From positions 1-27,920 of the forward strand of contig JAGWZP010000006.1 in NCBI GenBank assembly GCA_018968865.1: a stretch of DNA of 27,920 nucleotides, given 5' to 3'. Below, piece by piece: positions 6,680-15,060 of this stretch (the first letter of the stretch is position 1; every line of letters begins with the position of its first letter). This DNA is from Patescibacteria group bacterium. Lineage in GTDB: Bacteria > Patescibacteria > Paceibacteria > UBA9973 > UBA2103. Under the pieces are notes generated by a model. The model saw only the letters and a program-made list of their open reading frames with translations, had not been told where the DNA came from and searched no databases. The translations under genes and the position numbers were made by a program.

Positions 6680-7297
6680 ATGACGTCATCCCGCAAACAA
6701 CTCATCTATGTCGGCGCCGGTGCATTGTTTATTATTGCCGTCGGCGTAATAACCGCGTACCTTATCGTCACGAACGGCCGCGTGTCTATCGATACTGCAA
6801 GCATACAGGCGCCGCTCATCATCCTCACGCCAACCGTGCCGGGAACTCTCGATGCGGTATACGTGCATGTCGGCGAGGTCGTCGCTGCGAATCAGCCGGT
6901 GGCCTCCGCGGGAGCCCAAATCATCACCAGTAAAGTCGCCGGACTTGTCGTCTCGGTCAACGACGCGGCGGGCGCCGAAGTGACTCCGGGGCAACCAGTC
7001 GTCGAGATGATCGACCCGGCGCAACTGCGCGTCGTGGGCCGCATCGACGAGAACAAGGGCCTTGCACAGATCAAGGTCGGCGATCCGGTCACCTTCACCG
7101 TCGACGCGTTCGGCAGGCAATCATTTGTCGGCGTTATCGACGAAATCGCGCCGACTTCGAATCAGTCCGGCATTGTGTTCAATATCTCGAGCCAGCGCCA
7201 AGTCCAGCAGTTCGATGTTAAAGCGCGTTTTGATACAAGCGCCTATTCGGAACTCAGGAACGGGATGTCTGCCCGCATGGTGGTTTACACGAAGTAA
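6680..7297 (+). CDS. Short EmrA-like membrane fusion protein without helical hairpin
   Basis: The 205-residue protein has an N-terminal anchor (about 9-31), then TVPGTLDAVYVHVGEVVAANQPVASAGAQIITSKVAGLVVSV, a lipoyl-type domain in which the two halves are almost adjacent, so the coiled-coil hairpin is missing. A beta-barrel follows (LRVVGRIDENKGLAQIKVGDPVTFTVDAF) and ends with RNGMSARMVVYTK. The compact form suits a cell with a single membrane, where no tunnel to an outer-membrane channel is needed (inference). It lies 5 bp before the MFS transporter gene, the usual EmrA-EmrB order, and is probably its direct partner. Confidence 0.85.
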   Translation: MTSSRKQLIYVGAGALFIIAVGVITAYLIVTNGRVSIDTASIQAPLIILTPTVPGTLDAVYVHVGEVVAANQPVASAGAQIITSKVAGLVVSVNDAAGAEVTPGQPVVEMIDPAQLRVVGRIDENKGLAQIKVGDPVTFTVDAFGRQSFVGVIDEIAPTSNQSGIVFNISSQRQVQQFDVKARFDTSAYSELRNGMSARMVVYTK

Positions 7298-7302
7298 GAA
7301 AA

Positions 7303-8829
7303 ATGGCGGGCACCGCTCCTCACAAAGGTCATCGGCTCACGGGGCATCCGTGGCTCGTGCTGACGACGGTCATGGTGGGGACGCTCCTCATCGGGCTTGA
7401 TCGGACGGTCGTGAACCTCGCGTTGCCGAAGATTATCGATGATTTCGGCATCGATGTCTCGACGGCGGCGTGGATTGCAACCGCGTATATCCTGAGCAAT
7501 GCCATCTTCGTGCCGGTATTCGGCAAGCTCGGCGATCTCTTCGGCAACCGCATCATTTATCTCTGGAGCTTTGTGGGATTCATCATTGTTTCTATGCTCG
7601 CGGGGTTATCCTGGGACTTCAGTTCGCTCATTTTTTTTCGCGTGCTCCAGGGGCTCGTCGGTGCCGCCGTGTATCCGACGGCGATGTCGCTCATCGCCAA
7701 ATCATTCAGCGATACGAAAGCGCGTGCTCAGGCGCTCGGGATCTGGTCGTCGTCGTTCGCCATATCCGCGGTCATCGGTCCTTTGCTCGGCGGCTACCTC
7801 GTCGATAATTTTAATTGGCGCTCCGTCTTTTTCATCAATCTGCCCATCGGCATTGCAGGCCTCCTTATGACGCTCATATTTTTACCACATGATCGGCCCG
7901 GAGAACGGGGGACATTCGACTGGTTCGGCGCGGTGCTTCTTTCCGGCGCTATTTCGAGCGTAGTACTTGTGGTCGACCGCGGCCAGGATTGGGGCTGGCT
8001 CTCGTCCGCCAGCGTTCTCTGTTATCTCGGTACGCTCGTGTTCGGCGCGCTCGTGTACCGGTGGGAGACGCGCCATACGCATCCCATTATTGATTTCAAA
8101 TTCTTCAGCAATCCGGTCATCGTCTCGGTACTCGCGGTGTCGTTCATTTCCTTTGGCGGCATGATGGGTGCGATGCTCCTCTTGCCGGTGTTCGCCCAGA
8201 CCTTCCTCCACTACACCGCGACACAGAGCGGGTATCTCTTCGTACCGATGGCGCTTGCGCTCCCGATCTTTGCGCCTTTAGGAGCGAAGCTGGCGAGCAC
8301 CTTTAATCCGCGCTACACCGTCTCGTTCGGTATGGGACTCTCCGCTTTCGGTCTGTATCTCCTCATGCACCTCGATCCGACGATGACCTCGCTTGATTTC
8401 GTCCTGCCGCTCGTTCTCTTCGGCGCCGGACTCGGGCTCGGCATGGCACCCCTCACGAGCGCCGCCACAACCTCGGTGCCGCTCCATGAAGTCGGCATGT
8501 CATCCGGTCTTCTGAATCTTACACGGAATATCGGCGGTGCGTTCGGTATCGCCATTTTCAGCACCATGCTCGCCAACACCACGAACGCCAATGTGCTCAT
8601 GGTGGCGCAAAATTCCCATGTGAGCGGCGCGACGCCCACGATTCTCGCCGAAGCGGAGCAACTCATTATTCTGAAGGCCGAACTGCTCTCGTATGGCACC
8701 GTCTTCGGGTATGCGGCCGCGTCGATGTTCATCGGCGGACTCATCGCACTCTTCTTCCTGCGGACCACGAATACGAACGAGAAAGATATCCCACCGGAGC
8801 TTCTCGCCGAGGCGTCAGCGGGTGGATAA
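7303..8829 (+). CDS. MFS drug exporter, DHA2 (EmrB/QacA) family
   Basis: The 508-residue protein has about 14 hydrophobic segments, the number expected for the DHA2 proton-drug antiporters. Landmarks are LLIGLDRTVVNLALPKIIDDF in helix 1 (motif D1-like), GKLGDLFGNRIIYLWS (motif A, loop 2-3), RVLQGLVGAAVYPTAMSLI (motif B), and GIWSSSFAISAVIGPLLGGYLVDNFNWRSVFFINLPIG (motif C, antiporter signature). It exports hydrophobic compounds against proton influx. It follows two membrane fusion protein genes, and its stop codon overlaps a -10-like element for the downstream marR. The substrate cannot be predicted. Confidence 0.94.
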   Translation: MAGTAPHKGHRLTGHPWLVLTTVMVGTLLIGLDRTVVNLALPKIIDDFGIDVSTAAWIATAYILSNAIFVPVFGKLGDLFGNRIIYLWSFVGFIIVSMLAGLSWDFSSLIFFRVLQGLVGAAVYPTAMSLIAKSFSDTKARAQALGIWSSSFAISAVIGPLLGGYLVDNFNWRSVFFINLPIGIAGLLMTLIFLPHDRPGERGTFDWFGAVLLSGAISSVVLVVDRGQDWGWLSSASVLCYLGTLVFGALVYRWETRHTHPIIDFKFFSNPVIVSVLAVSFISFGGMMGAMLLLPVFAQTFLHYTATQSGYLFVPMALALPIFAPLGAKLASTFNPRYTVSFGMGLSAFGLYLLMHLDPTMTSLDFVLPLVLFGAGLGLGMAPLTSAATTSVPLHEVGMSSGLLNLTRNIGGAFGIAIFSTMLANTTNANVLMVAQNSHVSGATPTILAEAEQLIILKAELLSYGTVFGYAAASMFIGGLIALFFLRTTNTNEKDIPPELLAEASAGG

Positions 8830-8830
8830 T
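8825..8830 (+). promoter_or_regulatory. -10-like hexamer upstream of marR
   Basis: GATAAT overlaps the stop codon of the MFS gene, with six bases (GATGCT) between it and the ATG at 8837. This could give a leaderless marR transcript independent of the operon promoter. No -35 is evident, so support is weak. Confidence 0.3.
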
Positions 8831-8836
8831 GATGCT

Positions 8837-9274
8837 ATGAAGAAGCACGCGTCACGGGATGTTGAGCAGGCGATATCGCTCTTCTTTGCCGTGCGCCGGA
8901 TCATGAACACTACCTTCGCACGAGGCAGAAAACTCGACCCTTCGACCTGGCTCCGGATCGAGACGATGAAGTTCATCTCGGAGCACCATAAGCCGAAGAT
9001 GAAGGATATCGCCGACTATTTATCCATCACGGCACCGTCGGCGACGTCGCTGGTAAACGGGCTCGCCAAAAGCGGACTTGTTACTTCGTGCATCGACCGA
9101 AGCGACCGGCGCACCTCGCGGCTGATGCTTACTCGGGCGGGGAAGGCCGAACTTGCCTCGGCTATCACGCGCGGACTCAAACGGTTGGGCAGGATCTTCG
9201 ATGTGTTATCGAAGAAAGAACTCAGTGCATTCGCCGATGCGCTCGAGCGGATCAAAAAGACGGCCGGCACATGA
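8837..9274 (+). CDS. MarR-family transcriptional regulator
   Basis: The 145-residue winged-helix protein has a dimerisation helix at the N-terminus (VEQAISLFFAVRRIMNTTF), a helix-turn-helix at about residues 50-78 (MKDIADYLSITAPSATSLVNGLAKSGLV), and a wing with the family signature DRSDRRTSRLMLT. The C-terminal helices complete the dimer arms. MarR proteins usually repress a neighbouring efflux operon and release DNA on binding small phenolic or drug ligands. Its place at the end of the two fusion-protein genes and the MFS gene makes it the probable regulator of that operon. The ATG at 8837 is taken because the family homology begins there; an open frame further upstream overlaps the MFS gene. 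A bidirectional terminator follows. Confidence 0.9.
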   Translation: MKKHASRDVEQAISLFFAVRRIMNTTFARGRKLDPSTWLRIETMKFISEHHKPKMKDIADYLSITAPSATSLVNGLAKSGLVTSCIDRSDRRTSRLMLTRAGKAELASAITRGLKRLGRIFDVLSKKELSAFADALERIKKTAGT

Positions 9275-9275
9275 C

Positions 9276-9300
9276 AAAAACCGCCCGAGAGCGGTTTTTT
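9276..9300. terminator. Bidirectional intrinsic terminator
   Basis: AAAAACCGC, loop CCGAGA, then GCGGTTTTTT. It begins 1 bp after the marR stop and lies 11 bp from the stop of the convergent minus-strand gene. The A-run and T-run allow termination in both directions. Confidence 0.8.
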
Positions 9301-9311
9301 GATGTGTAAAA

Positions 9312-9701
9312 CTATTGTCCGACAGCCGTAGCGGGGCGAATCTGAATGAGCGAAGCGGAGACACTACCATCGCTGTTAGTCGTGCCGGAGACGATAATGG
9401 TCGAGCCAACCGAGACGTCGCTCATGCTTCCGCTGATGCTCTTTGAGACGCTCGTGGCGGGGGTGATGAGGATGACACGCGAGCTGCCGTCTCGTGTATT
9501 GACTGTCATGCTTCCTGAATCTCTTGCGGCGACGGTGCCGGAAAGGAAGCTTCCTCCATTACCGCCGCGCATCATGCCGCTACGACCCCCGAAATTTCCC
9601 GCGGTATTTTGCACCGGTGCCGGAGACGAATGGATAAAATATCCTGCACCAAAACCGACGGCGAGTGCGATGACCGCGGTACTCATTATTTTTTTGTTCA
9701 T
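9312..9701 (-). CDS. Exported DUF5666-like small protein
   Basis: The 129-residue protein has an N-terminal signal or anchor (NKKIMSTAVIALAVGFGAGYFI), a Gly/Met/Arg-rich linker (GGRSGMMRGGNGGSF), then a small beta-rich domain (GTVAARDSGSMTVNTRDGSSRVILI through DVSVGSTIIVSGTTNSDGSVSASLIQIRP). This fits the DUF5666 type of OB-like domain found in exported proteins. It lies 52 bp after the MacB-like gene and is the last gene of the minus-strand operon. The gap is A/T-rich and could hold its own promoter. Function is unknown; a ligand-binding or accessory role with the exporter is inference. The C-terminal domain of the protein at 15642-16346 has a similar pattern. Confidence 0.75.
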   Translation of the reverse strand: MNKKIMSTAVIALAVGFGAGYFIHSSPAPVQNTAGNFGGRSGMMRGGNGGSFLSGTVAARDSGSMTVNTRDGSSRVILITPATSVSKSISGSMSDVSVGSTIIVSGTTNSDGSVSASLIQIRPATAVGQ

Positions 9702-9753
9702 AGTATGTTATGTATGTTGTTACATTTTTTAATACACCCCGCCTCGCTTTTTA

Positions 9754-10989
9754 TTACTCATAGCGCAGGGCATCAATCGGGTTGAGATTCGCAGCGCGAC
9801 GGGCAGGGTACCAGCCGAAGATGATGCCGATAGCCGCCGAGACGCCGAAGGCGAGCAAGACGGATGAGAGTGTTACTTGCGAGGTGATAAGGCCGGATAA
9901 GGTTACGGCATACGAGATGCCCCAGCCGAGCACGATGCCGATACCGCCGCCGACGAAGGTAAGTGCGATCGCCTCGGCGAGGAACTGATTGTTAATATCC
10001 CGCTTGGTCGCGCCGATCGCTTTGCGCAAGCCGATCTCGCGCATGCGCTCGGTGACGGTCGTGAGCATCATATTCATGATGCCGATACCGCCGACGATAA
10101 GCGAAATGCCCGCAATGGCGGTGAGAAGCATCGTGAGCGTCGAGGTGACGCTGGAGGCCGCCGAAACGAGGTCGGTTTGATTGAGGATGCTGAAATCGGC
10201 CTTGGTCGGATCAGAGATATTGTGGCGGGTGAGAAGCAGGGCGGTGACGTCGTTTTGCACCTGGGTCATCGTGCTCTGATCGGTCGCCTGAATATCGATG
10301 ACCGAGAGATATTGATTGCTGTTGCCGGCGAAGTACTGCATTGCGGTACCGATCGGAATGAAGACCGTCGTGTCCGTATTGCCGATGCCAGACGACCCTT
10401 TTGATTTGGTGACACCGATGATGGTGAAGAGGATATTGTTGATCCGTATATTTTGGCCGATCGCATCGCTCGCAACCGCACTCGCCCCAAAGAGGTCGGT
10501 GACCGTGGTTGGTCCTACGACCGCCACTTTGGCGAGCGACATCGACTGATTGTCCGTGATAAAAGAACCCTGGTCTATCACCAGATTGCGGATGACGGCG
10601 TATGCGGCGTCCACGCCGTTAACGGTTGTATTCGTATTCGCGCCGGCCGCCGCGACCTGATAGCGTCCCGATACTTCACCGGAGACAGCCGCCACATTCG
10701 CGACTTGGGCAATCGCGTTCTCGTCGCCGATTGTGAGCGAACGTGCAGTTCCGCGTCCGCCTGAAGCGCCGAACCCGAATTGTCGTGCGGCGCCTGGCAG
10801 GACCTCGATAAGATTGGAGCCGATGGATTGGATAGAGGTTTGTATAGAGGCTTGCGCTCCCTGACCGATGGCTGTGAGCGCGATGACGGAGGCGATGCCG
10901 ATAACGATACCAAGCATCGTGAGACTTGAGCGCACTCTATTTGCCGAAAGGGCGGCATACGTTTCGTCAATAAGGTCGCGGTTTCTCAT
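9754..10989 (-). CDS. MacB-like ABC transporter permease
   Basis: The 411-residue protein has the MacB/FtsX layout: N-terminal membrane helix after RVRSSLTMLGIVIGIASVIAL, a large extracytoplasmic MacB_PCD domain of about 230 residues, then three C-terminal helices with the family signature GGIGIMNMMLTTVTERMREIGLRKAIGATKRDI and the ending GWYPARRAANLNPIDALRYE. MacB-type permeases act mechanically on an adaptor protein rather than moving substrate across the inner membrane. ATPase and permease are on separate genes, as in YknYZ or LolCDE-type systems. Its start overlaps the ATPase stop by 4 bp. Confidence 0.93.
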   Translation of the reverse strand: MRNRDLIDETYAALSANRVRSSLTMLGIVIGIASVIALTAIGQGAQASIQTSIQSIGSNLIEVLPGAARQFGFGASGGRGTARSLTIGDENAIAQVANVAAVSGEVSGRYQVAAAGANTNTTVNGVDAAYAVIRNLVIDQGSFITDNQSMSLAKVAVVGPTTVTDLFGASAVASDAIGQNIRINNILFTIIGVTKSKGSSGIGNTDTTVFIPIGTAMQYFAGNSNQYLSVIDIQATDQSTMTQVQNDVTALLLTRHNISDPTKADFSILNQTDLVSAASSVTSTLTMLLTAIAGISLIVGGIGIMNMMLTTVTERMREIGLRKAIGATKRDINNQFLAEAIALTFVGGGIGIVLGWGISYAVTLSGLITSQVTLSSVLLAFGVSAAIGIIFGWYPARRAANLNPIDALRYE

Positions 10990-11726
10990 ACCTGTTTTGC
11001 TCCATCATAGAGCTTTGTTTCGCGCAGAGCGTTCCGCGGCGTATGGTTCTTTTCATCGGAGACAATAGCGCCGTCGCGGAGCCGGATGATGCGGTCGGCG
11101 TGTTCAGCGATAGCCGGTTCGTGGGTAATAAGGACGATAGTGCGTCCATGCTGGCGATTAAGTTCCTGAAGCGTGCCGAGTACCACAAGACTCGTGCGGC
11201 TGTCGAGGTTTCCGGTCGGTTCGTCGGCAAGGATGAGCGCCGGATCGTTCACGAGTGCGCGGGCGATGGCGACGCGCTGGATCTGCCCGCCCGAGAGCTG
11301 GTTGGAGAGATGGGAGAAGTGTTCTTCGGTCAGTCCGGCTGACTGAAGCGCGGCGATTGCCCGCTCCTCCCGTTCTTCGGGTTCCATGCCGGCGTAGACG
11401 AGCGGAAGCATGACATTGCGCAACACGGTCGTGCGAGGCAAGAGATTGAAGGACTGGAAAACGAAGCCGATCTTATCTTTGCGAATATCAGCGAGTTCGT
11501 CGTCTGTCATGGTTGACACGTCCCTCTTATCGAGCTTATAGGTGCCTTTTGTCGGCGTATCGAGACAGCCGAGGATATGCATCAGCGTTGATTTGCCGCT
11601 GCCCGAAGGACCCATGATGGCGACGAACGCCCCCTCCTCTATGGAGAATGAGATGTCGTGAAGCGCCGTATACGCTTCAGGAGTTCCCGGATTATAAGTC
11701 TTGGTGATGTTCTTGAACTCGATCAT
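10986..11726 (-). CDS. ABC transporter ATP-binding protein, MacB/LolD type
   Basis: The 246-residue ATPase contains Walker [10 protein letters not shown] at 39-47, Q-loop Q91, signature LSGGQ at 144-148 (followed by IQR), Walker B LILADE at 164-169 with catalytic E169, D-loop GNLDS, and switch His in VLITHEPA. The spacing and the [12 protein letters not shown] stretch are typical of the MacB/LolD/FtsE group. It overlaps the permease start and the fusion protein stop by 4 bp each, so these three genes are tightly coupled and should form one complex. Its C-terminus is slightly longer than usual. Confidence 0.95.
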   Translation of the reverse strand: MIEFKNITKTYNPGTPEAYTALHDISFSIEEGAFVAIMGPSGSGKSTLMHILGCLDTPTKGTYKLDKRDVSTMTDDELADIRKDKIGFVFQSFNLLPRTTVLRNVMLPLVYAGMEPEEREERAIAALQSAGLTEEHFSHLSNQLSGGQIQRVAIARALVNDPALILADEPTGNLDSRTSLVVLGTLQELNRQHGRTIVLITHEPAIAEHADRIIRLRDGAIVSDEKNHTPRNALRETKLYDGAKQV

Positions 11727-13531
11727 TGTCCGGGCGGACGGGCTGCACCGCCGCCGCCCGTGGTGCGTATGACTCCGCTTCCCGTTGTCCGGATGCCGGC
11801 GCCGCCGAAGATCGAAGTGCTTTGTGCCGCACTTGAAATCGCCGTTGCTGTGTCGGAAACCATCTTGGTTACTACTTGCGTCCCCGCCGTGAGGCCGCTT
11901 TCAATGATGATATTCGCATTGTCGGTCAGGCCCGTGACAACAGCCATCTTTGCCGGCGCGATCGTTGAAGGTGCTCCGGTGCTCGAGCTGCTGTTCGCGA
12001 GCGGCGGATCAAATACTTGCACGTAACTCTGGCCATTGGAGACCTTGACCGCGCTTTGCGGCACCAGAAGGCCGGTTTCAACGCCGGTGATGATGTTGGT
12101 AGTTGCGCTCATGCCGGGCTTCACGCTTCCATTCGGCGTGTCAAAGGTGACGGTGGCACCGTAAGAGACGACGCCCGAAGTGACGGTGCCGATGGTGTTG
12201 ACCGAGGAGACCGTGCCGGCGATCGAGATGTTCGGGAGCGCGTCAAAGGTGATGGTCGCTTTCTGTCCGACCTTCATTTTCGCCGCATCCACTTCGTTCA
12301 CTGAAATAGCAACGCTCTGGTTATCGCTCACCATCGTTGCGATTGACGTACCGCTACCGATAGTCTGATACTGTTGGACGTTGAGTTTCGCAACGGTGCC
12401 GCTAAACGGCGCGCGCACCGTCGTGTCCGCAAGCGCCTGCTGCGCCACGGCGAGCGCATCCTGCTTCATCTGGACCGAGAGCTGGCTCGACTGGATATCA
12501 AGCGGATCGGCGCCCGCCTGGAGTTGGGCGAGCGATGCCTGTGCAGCCGCGACGGCGCGCTCGTTGCTCGTGACGGTGACGGCATCGTTCGAGAGCGTCG
12601 CTACGCTGCTATTCGTCGTCGTGGTATAGCCGGTCAGCGTGCTGATATGGGCGGCGAGCGTGGTGGGGAGCACGAGGTTGCGGCTGGTCAGCGTCGTATT
12701 CACGAAATTAAGGAAATTCGTCGCGGCTTTGAACGCATCAGAGATACTCGCGGCGGTCTGATAGGACTCGGTAATGAGCGCTTCCATCGCGGCGTCGTTT
12801 GCATCGCGCGGCGTCGACTTGAAGTCGGCGAGCGTCTTGGTATACGCCGCATAAGCGGTCTGATACGCAGATTCGGCCGCCGTTTGATATTGCACTACGG
12901 TGCTGTCATAGGGCACGACCATGTCGCTATAAGCATTCTCGTTCTGTTCGCTGGTGCGGCCCGGAACCGTATCGCCATGGAGGACGGCATCCAATCCGCT
13001 CATGGCGCCCGGCAGGGTAAGGAGGAATGCGGCGGAAATATCGTTATAACCGGTCTGGTGTATCTGTACGAGATTTGCCTGCGCGGAAGCGAGTGCATTT
13101 TGCGCGGAAGTAAGCGTCGAGGCGGTAGCGGGTTCTTGAAGCTTGGCGAGCGCTATCTGCGCCGATTGGAGCGCTTGGCGGGCGCTCACGACATCTTGCT
13201 GGGCGGTCGTCGGGTCGATGGAGGCGAGCGCCGCGCCGGCAAAGACATGCTGTCCGGCGGTCACCGGTAAGGAAAGCACTTCGCCGGCGGATTTCGACTG
13301 CACATCGATATTAGAGCTTGCGGAAACTTGACCCGTTTCGGTCATGGTCGCAACCACCGTGCCGGTCGCGACTGTGGTCGTGACGTAACGAGTCGCAGTT
13401 GAGGGAGCCGTGATAACGCCGTAGGCATAGTAGCCGCCGTAGAGAACGGCGAGCGCGACTATCGTCGCGATGACCTTATGAGCGACGGCATAATTCTTTG
13501 CAACGGAGAACCATGATTTGGACATAGTCAT
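11723..13531 (-). CDS. MacA-like membrane fusion protein with long helical region
   Basis: The 602-residue protein has an N-terminal anchor (about 19-38), lipoyl-type half GEVLSLPVTAGQHVFAGAALASIDP, a helical insert of about 280 residues, second half DTTVRAPFSGTVAKLNVQQYQTIGSGTSIATMV, then a beta-barrel (ISVNEVDAAKMKVGQKATITFDAL) and membrane-proximal domain. The C-terminal tail is low-complexity, rich in Gly, Arg and Pro. It is longer than E. coli MacA (about 370), mainly in the helical insert. It is the adaptor for the ATPase and permease genes that follow with 4-bp overlaps. It starts 18 bp after the RnfD-reductase gene, so transport and redox genes share a transcript. A second ATG two codons later is possible. 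Confidence 0.9.
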   Translation of the reverse strand: MTMSKSWFSVAKNYAVAHKVIATIVALAVLYGGYYAYGVITAPSTATRYVTTTVATGTVVATMTETGQVSASSNIDVQSKSAGEVLSLPVTAGQHVFAGAALASIDPTTAQQDVVSARQALQSAQIALAKLQEPATASTLTSAQNALASAQANLVQIHQTGYNDISAAFLLTLPGAMSGLDAVLHGDTVPGRTSEQNENAYSDMVVPYDSTVVQYQTAAESAYQTAYAAYTKTLADFKSTPRDANDAAMEALITESYQTAASISDAFKAATNFLNFVNTTLTSRNLVLPTTLAAHISTLTGYTTTTNSSVATLSNDAVTVTSNERAVAAAQASLAQLQAGADPLDIQSSQLSVQMKQDALAVAQQALADTTVRAPFSGTVAKLNVQQYQTIGSGTSIATMVSDNQSVAISVNEVDAAKMKVGQKATITFDALPNISIAGTVSSVNTIGTVTSGVVSYGATVTFDTPNGSVKPGMSATTNIITGVETGLLVPQSAVKVSNGQSYVQVFDPPLANSSSSTGAPSTIAPAKMAVVTGLTDNANIIIESGLTAGTQVVTKMVSDTATAISSAAQSTSIFGGAGIRTTGSGVIRTTGGGGAARPPGQ

Positions 13532-13540
13532 ACTGGGGTA

Positions 13541-13546
13541 AGTATA
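13541..13546 (-). promoter_or_regulatory. Possible internal -10 for the MacA-like gene
   Basis: On the minus strand TATACT lies 9 nt before the ATG at 13531, within the short gap after the reductase gene. It could give a transcript with a leader of only a few bases. No -35 is evident. Weak support. Confidence 0.25.
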
Positions 13547-13548
13547 TA

Positions 13549-15060
13549 TTAGACAAAGCCGGGGAAGTAATCGGTTGTGATGTTGAAGCGGGAGACGCCC
13601 ATGTCCCGCAGCGTTTTCTTGAACGCTTCGACCATGCCGTTCGGGCCGGAGATATAGAACGTGCGTTCACGGTAGTCGGGGATTTCTCGCACGATGAGCG
13701 CGCGGTCGATGAATCCGGCGTAGGTGCCGGGCACCGGGTTCGGTTCGTTGGTGAGCGCATACACGGTCTTCATGCCGATCGTTCTCGCGGCGCTATCGAA
13801 GAGGTCTTTGTAAGCTATTTCGGACGCCGTCTTATTTGAGTACAGCAGGGTAATAGGGCGAGTATCTTTCGTATCGACCAGATACTGCACCATGCTCCGG
13901 AACGGCGTGATGCCGATGCCGCCTGCGATAAAGGCGAGTTTTTTCTTTTTGTTCCTCGGCAGGGTGAAATCTCCCGCGAGCTGCGAAGCGGATATCGTAG
14001 CGCCCACGTCCATGGTGTTCAGCGCCTGTTTGAAGGAGCTTTTCGGCTCATTCACCCTGACGCCGATATGCACGGCATCCTCGGTCGGCGCTGATGCGAT
14101 GGTAAAAAAGCGGCGGTTGCCGCGGCTGTCGGAGGGAGCATGCCCGAGCGTCCATTCCAAATACTGTCCCGGCCGGAAAGAAAATACGCGGTCCGGAGCG
14201 AACAAAAATTCAAAGGTGTTTGCGGCGATCTCATTTTTCTCGATGAGCGTGAGCACGAAGCGCCCTTTGGGGCTCGCGATATACGCGAAGAGGTTGCCGA
14301 TGAGGAGCGCGAGTTCCGGCGTGACATAGAACGAACCGAAGTGGATATTCGGCGCGAAGAAGAAGCCGACGATTGCTCCGTACACGACTCGCGAGAACCG
14401 GCCGGGCGGCATGGTCAGAGGCTCGGTGAGCATCACGAATGCGAGGAAGAAGAATGACGAGTGAAGCAGGGTTTGCGCAAGGGAAGTCGCGTAGTCGCTG
14501 CCGCCGGTCAGCGCGGTGGTGACCAGCGCGGCGGCTGAAAAAGCGAAGACGAGGTCGAAGCGGCGTATCTTGCGCACGATAAGCAGTCCGCCGACGAGCA
14601 CGAAAGGGAGGAGCGGCAGATTCCCGGCAACCCACCACGTAGCCGACTGGTTGAGCACGAGTGCCGAGAGCGCGACGCCGAATGCCGCCGGATTGAAAAG
14701 ATGTTTCTTGCCAAGCGCGAAGATATATTTAGACGCCATCGCCCACGCCGATGCGAATATGAGGAAGCCGACGCCCGCTCCATTCGAGGGAGCGACCGGA
14801 GCGATGATGAGCGCGAGGATAAACGCGGTGATGTACACCGACTCGATGTTCGGCGTCGCGCCGAAACTCTTCGCGAATATGAGATTTGTAACCCAGCACG
14901 TCGCGAGAATGAGCAGCGTGGAAAAAGCGAGGTATGCCGGATTGCGCGGCAGGATCCCGAAGAAGCCGAAGAGCGCCGCCGCGGCGAGGAGCACGACGAG
15001 ATAGTACAGCACGAGGCGGTACATCGTGATCCTGTTGAGGAAAGAATCGATGAGGGCCAT
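13549..15060 (-). CDS. RnfD/NqrB-like membrane domain fused to an FAD/NAD(P) reductase
   Basis: The 503-residue protein has two parts. Residues 1-265 are hydrophobic with about eight to nine membrane segments and RnfD/NqrB landmarks (SKYIFALGKKHLFNPAAFGVAL at 110-131, FVMLTEPLTMPPGRF at 208-222). Residues 268-503 are a ferredoxin-NADP+ reductase-type module with FAD site RRFFTIAS (316-323), NAD(P) site GGIGITPF (380-387), and SGPNGMV (471-477), ending ITTDYFPGF. It should take electrons from cytoplasmic NAD(P)H through FAD into the membrane domain. No SGAT flavinylation site is seen in the membrane part. It begins directly after the stop of the FMN-binding gene. It does not look like a full Rnf or Nqr complex, since no RnfA/E, B or C relatives are nearby. 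Confidence 0.9.
   Translation of the reverse strand: MALIDSFLNRITMYRLVLYYLVVLLAAAALFGFFGILPRNPAYLAFSTLLILATCWVTNLIFAKSFGATPNIESVYITAFILALIIAPVAPSNGAGVGFLIFASAWAMASKYIFALGKKHLFNPAAFGVALSALVLNQSATWWVAGNLPLLPFVLVGGLLIVRKIRRFDLVFAFSAAALVTTALTGGSDYATSLAQTLLHSSFFFLAFVMLTEPLTMPPGRFSRVVYGAIVGFFFAPNIHFGSFYVTPELALLIGNLFAYIASPKGRFVLTLIEKNEIAANTFEFLFAPDRVFSFRPGQYLEWTLGHAPSDSRGNRRFFTIASAPTEDAVHIGVRVNEPKSSFKQALNTMDVGATISASQLAGDFTLPRNKKKKLAFIAGGIGITPFRSMVQYLVDTKDTRPITLLYSNKTASEIAYKDLFDSAARTIGMKTVYALTNEPNPVPGTYAGFIDRALIVREIPDYRERTFYISGPNGMVEAFKKTLRDMGVSRFNITTDYFPGFV

Noticed and set aside
12374..13270. Long plus-strand open frame of 298 codons opposite the MacA-like gene
   Set aside because: It is antisense to a clear family member, has an Arg/Gly-heavy composition and no recognisable domain; it is a by-product of high GC content.
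13549..15060. Full Rnf or Nqr complex
   Set aside because: Only an RnfD/NqrB-like and an RnfG/NqrC-like part are present; no RnfA, B, C or E relatives adjoin them.
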